Notes under the pieces: generated by a model
Seen by the model: the letters and a program-made list of their open reading frames with translations, nothing else
Databases searched by the model: none
Told to the model about the DNA's origin: nothing
Origin: Candidatus Fermentibacterota bacterium
GTDB lineage: Bacteria; Fermentibacterota; Fermentibacteria; Fermentibacterales; JCC-6
Assembly (NCBI GenBank): GCA_014728175.1
Contig: WJMA01000013.1
Span: forward strand, 1 to 64,000
Direction of reading: 5' to 3'
Length of the DNA: 64,000 nucleotides
Translations under genes and position numbers: made by a program
Shown here: positions 61,080 through 64,000 of the stretch, piece after piece
Position numbering within the stretch: the stretch's first letter is position 1
Layout: each line of letters begins with the position of its first letter

Positions 61080-64000
61080 ATGAACGAAGACCAGGATCTG
61101 CTTACCAGAAAGCTCAAGCTCTGGTACAAGGTCAACGAGCCCCGACCGTCGCCGGTCCCGGAGGTATCGTCCGACAAACTCCTGCCGGAGGTTGAGATAG
61201 ACGAGTCCCGGATAAACCGGGAGGTGGCCGGTGGCCTGAGGAACCTGCGGGTCTTCTCGGACGACCAATGGCAGAGTACGTGCCTGTGGCTGTCCGCCCT
61301 GGTCACCGATATGCACGAGGTTCCTCGGAAGAGGCTGCTGGACAGTCTTACAGTAATATCGGGGCCGCCCCCGGTGGATCCCGCTCTGGTCGAGAAGTGG
61401 ATCAAGGCTATTTCCACTCTCCAGCCCAGCACCTACACCGCGGCGGTGATGGAGTTCTTCCAGGTGGCGTGGATGTGGGGCCAGCTGGAACCCGTTACCG
61501 AAATGGGTCTGGAGAATGTACTCCGGCTGTTCTACGAGGCCTTCAAGAACGTTCAGGAGGGAGCGAGGTCCTCGGCCATGATGCACTTCCTGGTGAAGAT
61601 GGCCGGAAGGAGACCGGAGAGATTCTGCTACTGGCTGAAGAGGACCGCGGAGGACGGAAAATCGGTGATCCACGGCCTCAAGAAGGCAGAAACCCTGATA
61701 CCCGAGGCCAAGAGCTACGCGGTGGAGACGCTTCTGGACTTCGGCGCGGAGATGGGCTGGGAGTTCCTGGAAGAGGAGGATGCACCGCTGTGGGAAGCTG
61801 TGGCCCGCAACGGCGAGCTGTTCTACCGGAGGATTCGGGGATTCGCCGCCTCGGCCTCTTCCATGAGGCTGCTTTCGGGAGTGCTGGCCCAGCTGGCGGA
61901 GGAGGAGGACCTGGAAGACCTCCTCACCACCACGGCGGTGGAGGTGGTGAGCGAGAAGTTCGGCGACTTCGACAAGTCTACCGTGAAGGAGGTTTTGGCC
62001 GAGCTGCCGGACATACGGGACGCTCTCATATCGTCCGCGGAGATCGAGATGGCCGTGGACGTGCTTTCTCTGAGGGGGTTCATGACCAAGCCCCGGGAGA
62101 CCGGGAGGGCCCTGGTGAAGATAGCGCTGGTCGGAGCCAAGGGACGGGACAAGCTCCGCCGGGTGGGAGAGCTTCTGCGAAGCTTTCAGGGCAACATCAA
62201 CGAGTCGCTGGTGGATACCATGCTGGAGATCACCACCGAGGTGGGGGCCGAGAAGACGCTGCCCGTGGCGTTCTGGTTAAGGCTGGGGGAGCTAGGGGAA
62301 AGGGTATTCGGAGCCGGTGGTGTATCCAAAACCATGCGGAACACCGTCCTCAGGGTGCTGGCCAACATGGCGGACTCTCGGAACCCCGAGGCCTGCGTTT
62401 CCTATCTGGAGGAAGCCATGGCCAGGGGAGAATCGTCCGCGAGAGAGGTCTTCAGGGCGGCTTCCTTCATGCTTCGGGCCGAGGAGTCGATGGATCCGGC
62501 GGAGGTCCTTCCCATGATTCCCGCCGCCGGGTCGGTCTTCTCTCTGGTGGACGAGGAGTACCGGGACAAGCTACTGGGAGGGCTTCCTCCCGCCTGGTTC
62601 GTCACCTTGATGAAGGCCGACGAGCGGCCCATGCAGATGGTGGCGGACGCTCTGGGCAAGATCGCCGACGAGAAGAGAAGGGGACGCTTCCTGGAAATGC
62701 TGGTTCCTCCGCTCCTGGAGGAGATGGATCCAAGCGACCCCACCTTCGAGGAATACCTGGCGGCCTCGGTGGCCCAGTACAACAAGGCGGCCGCCATTCC
62801 CAAGACCAGGGAGATAGAACGGGATCTGCTGGGCAAGCTGTTCCGTACCGGAGATCGGAGCAGGGCTGCGGAAACCGCCGTCTCGGGGCTGAAGGGGATT
62901 CCCGGGTTCGAGGGAAGAAGGGCGTCCGACCTGCTGGAGCGGGCCAGGGTGCTCTGCGAGGCTTTCAACAAGCAGGCGGTCTGGGAGACCGGCTCGGACG
63001 CGGTTTACTCCAGATTCCTCCGTACCGGGCTGCAGAGTCTGATCCGAGCGCTGGTGAACAGGCCCGAGGCCATAGACCAGCTGAGCGAGGAACGGCTCAA
63101 GAGGCTTCTGAACATTCTGATGCCGTCGGATATAGACAGCGCGGACCACAAGACGGCGAGCTGGCAGATAGAGACCGGAGCCGCCTTCTTCGGCAAGGTG
63201 CTTCCCCTGGTGGTGGAGATCACCGCCAGGCAGCCCGAGCTGCTTCCCCCGCTTATGGAACGCATATCCAGAGCCGCAACCAGGGCCAGCCAGGGCGTTC
63301 CGGCCGGAAAAGATTTTCTGGATGAGGTCGCGGTAAGGTTGGAGCAACACCTGATAGAGGAATGCACCTCGCGGCTGCAGGCCATGTTCTCCGAAAGCGC
63401 CCCGGTGCCGATCAGGGTGAATGAGGAATGGCTGGAGGATCTGTTCAAGGTCTGGAACCAGAGCAGGAAGCAGGAGATAGCCCTGATGAAGGAGGCCCGC
63501 AGGACGGCCAGGATACTTACCTCCGACCAGCAGACCGAGCAGATATTCCTGCACCAGAGCAACCAGCTGGCGGTGGGAATGTGCCGGGCGGGGATGCTAT
63601 CCCCCAGCAGGTTCGTCAAACCCGACCGAGTCTCCGAGCTGCAAAGGCTGCGCAAAAGTGTGGCCGGAGCGGACGTTATGGAAGTATTCAGATCGTACGA
63701 GCACGGAGGCGAGGTGCTGGAGGTTGAACAGCTGGTCGGATCGGAGAGGTTCTTCGATCAGCTGGAGGATACCGCGGGAGAGAATCCCTGCAGGTACTGG
63801 CGACATATGGTGTTCAGCACCTTCTGCAATTGCGTGATAGACTTGACGCTCATCTCCGGTAACAAGCCGGCCAGGGTCAGGGAGCTGATCGACGGATTCC
63901 TGGAGGTGGCGGAGTTCCTGGGCACCGAGACGGGAGGAGAGAATCTTCTCAAAGCCCTGGAGAGAGCCCTTACCGTGAAGCAGGGAAGGGAGGCGGCGGA
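61080..64000 (+). CDS. Very long protein of unknown function (runs off window)
   Basis: From an ATG at 61080 the frame stays open for 973 codons to the window edge, so the gene continues beyond it. Codon choice (Gly-GGC/GGA, Arg-AGG, Leu-CTG in phase) matches its neighbours, so this is a real gene. The protein is rich in Leu, Glu, Ala, Arg and Met with repeated amphipathic helices (Ala-Leu-Val-Lys-Ile-Ala-Leu, Leu-Arg-Val-Leu-Ala-Asn-Met), like a HEAT or ARM-type solenoid; I see no signal peptide, membrane helix or catalytic motif. It follows gyrA by 57 bp on the same strand. The function is unknown; solenoid scaffold is inference. Confidence 0.85.
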   Translation, partial: MNEDQDLLTRKLKLWYKVNEPRPSPVPEVSSDKLLPEVEIDESRINREVAGGLRNLRVFSDDQWQSTCLWLSALVTDMHEVPRKRLLDSLTVISGPPPVDPALVEKWIKAISTLQPSTYTAAVMEFFQVAWMWGQLEPVTEMGLENVLRLFYEAFKNVQEGARSSAMMHFLVKMAGRRPERFCYWLKRTAEDGKSVIHGLKKAETLIPEAKSYAVETLLDFGAEMGWEFLEEEDAPLWEAVARNGELFYRRIRGFAASASSMRLLSGVLAQLAEEEDLEDLLTTTAVEVVSEKFGDFDKSTVKEVLAELPDIRDALISSAEIEMAVDVLSLRGFMTKPRETGRALVKIALVGAKGRDKLRRVGELLRSFQGNINESLVDTMLEITTEVGAEKTLPVAFWLRLGELGERVFGAGGVSKTMRNTVLRVLANMADSRNPEACVSYLEEAMARGESSAREVFRAASFMLRAEESMDPAEVLPMIPAAGSVFSLVDEEYRDKLLGGLPPAWFVTLMKADERPMQMVADALGKIADEKRRGRFLEMLVPPLLEEMDPSDPTFEEYLAASVAQYNKAAAIPKTREIERDLLGKLFRTGDRSRAAETAVSGLKGIPGFEGRRASDLLERARVLCEAFNKQAVWETGSDAVYSRFLRTGLQSLIRALVNRPEAIDQLSEERLKRLLNILMPSDIDSADHKTASWQIETGAAFFGKVLPLVVEITARQPELLPPLMERISRAATRASQGVPAGKDFLDEVAVRLEQHLIEECTSRLQAMFSESAPVPIRVNEEWLEDLFKVWNQSRKQEIALMKEARRTARILTSDQQTEQIFLHQSNQLAVGMCRAGMLSPSRFVKPDRVSELQRLRKSVAGADVMEVFRSYEHGGEVLEVEQLVGSERFFDQLEDTAGENPCRYWRHMVFSTFCNCVIDLTLISGNKPARVRELIDGFLEVAEFLGTETGGENLLKALERALTVKQGREAA

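Noticed and set aside
58980-61673. An 897-codon open frame on the minus strand across gyrA and its downstream gene
   Set aside because: It is antisense to gyrA and to the start of the long gene after it, has no family similarity and an odd composition (Leu, His, Gln, Gly). It is a by-product of GC-rich codon bias.
61268-63325. A 685-codon plus-strand frame inside the long gene after gyrA
   Set aside because: Its translation is low-complexity Gly/Arg/Ser, while the frame from 61080 gives normal protein with the same codon bias as its neighbours. Only the latter is real.

Overview
The window looks like a chromosome segment around the replication origin of a GC-rich, anaerobic, Gram-negative-type bacterium that is probably uncultivated. 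Outer-membrane features support a diderm envelope: a beta-barrel protein ending in Phe, a Wza/Wzz pair and an M23 lipoprotein. Fermentation genes (ptb-buk-iorAB and a 2[4Fe-4S] ferredoxin) point to anaerobiosis. About two fifths of the genes start with GTG or TTG. I infer an FCB-group or neighbouring candidate phylum, but there is no rRNA here to settle it. I see no tRNA, rRNA or CRISPR, and the only mobile element is a decayed remnant.

Layout, left half. 1-4.7 kb: the end of an unknown gene, a beta-barrel protein, argF, and a Wza-like/Wzz-like polysaccharide export pair. 4.7-9.3 kb (minus strand): an NtrC-type regulator, a receiver-GAF-HD-GYP protein, an FtsB/DivIC-like protein and rsgA. 9.4-13.3 kb: an M23 lipoprotein, a GT2 glycosyltransferase, a carbamoyltransferase and an FmdB-type zinc ribbon. 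13.4-18.2 kb: a sigma-54 activator with a degenerate receiver, divergent from hflK-hflC-thioesterase-RmlD-like reductase. 18.2-25.3 kb: uvrA, divergent from hsp20-dnaK-grpE-dnaJ. 25.3-25.8 kb: a decayed REP-associated transposase between inverted repeats. 25.8-35.3 kb: a DUF1846 gene, then rpsF-ssb-ssb2-rpsR-DUF2232-rplI-tsaD-acpS-nnr-HD-isomerase.

Layout, right half. 35.3-39.7 kb (minus strand): ptb-buk-iorA-iorB, a likely substrate-level phosphorylation module for 2-oxoacids from amino acids. 39.9-44.6 kb: a HAD phosphatase, two membrane proteins, a GT4, a formyltransferase and a polysaccharide deacetylase, with a good promoter and terminator around the last four. 44.7-45.6 kb: a ferredoxin and two small convergent paralogs. 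45.6-53.2 kb (minus strand): rpmH-rnpA-yidD-yidC-mnmE-mnmG-rsmG-parA-parB with two parS sites. 53.25-55.1 kb: origin DNA on both sides of dnaA. 55.1-64 kb: dnaN, a DUF721 gene, gyrB, gyrA and a very long protein of unknown function that runs off the window.

The genes diverge from about 53.4 kb, as expected at oriC. No complete new defence or mobile system is visible. The least explained items are the small convergent paralog pair beside parAB, the receiver-dead sigma-54 activator facing hflKC, the second SSB-like protein in the ribosomal operon, the acidic repeat tail on S6, the palindrome between uvrA and hsp20, and the long protein after gyrA.
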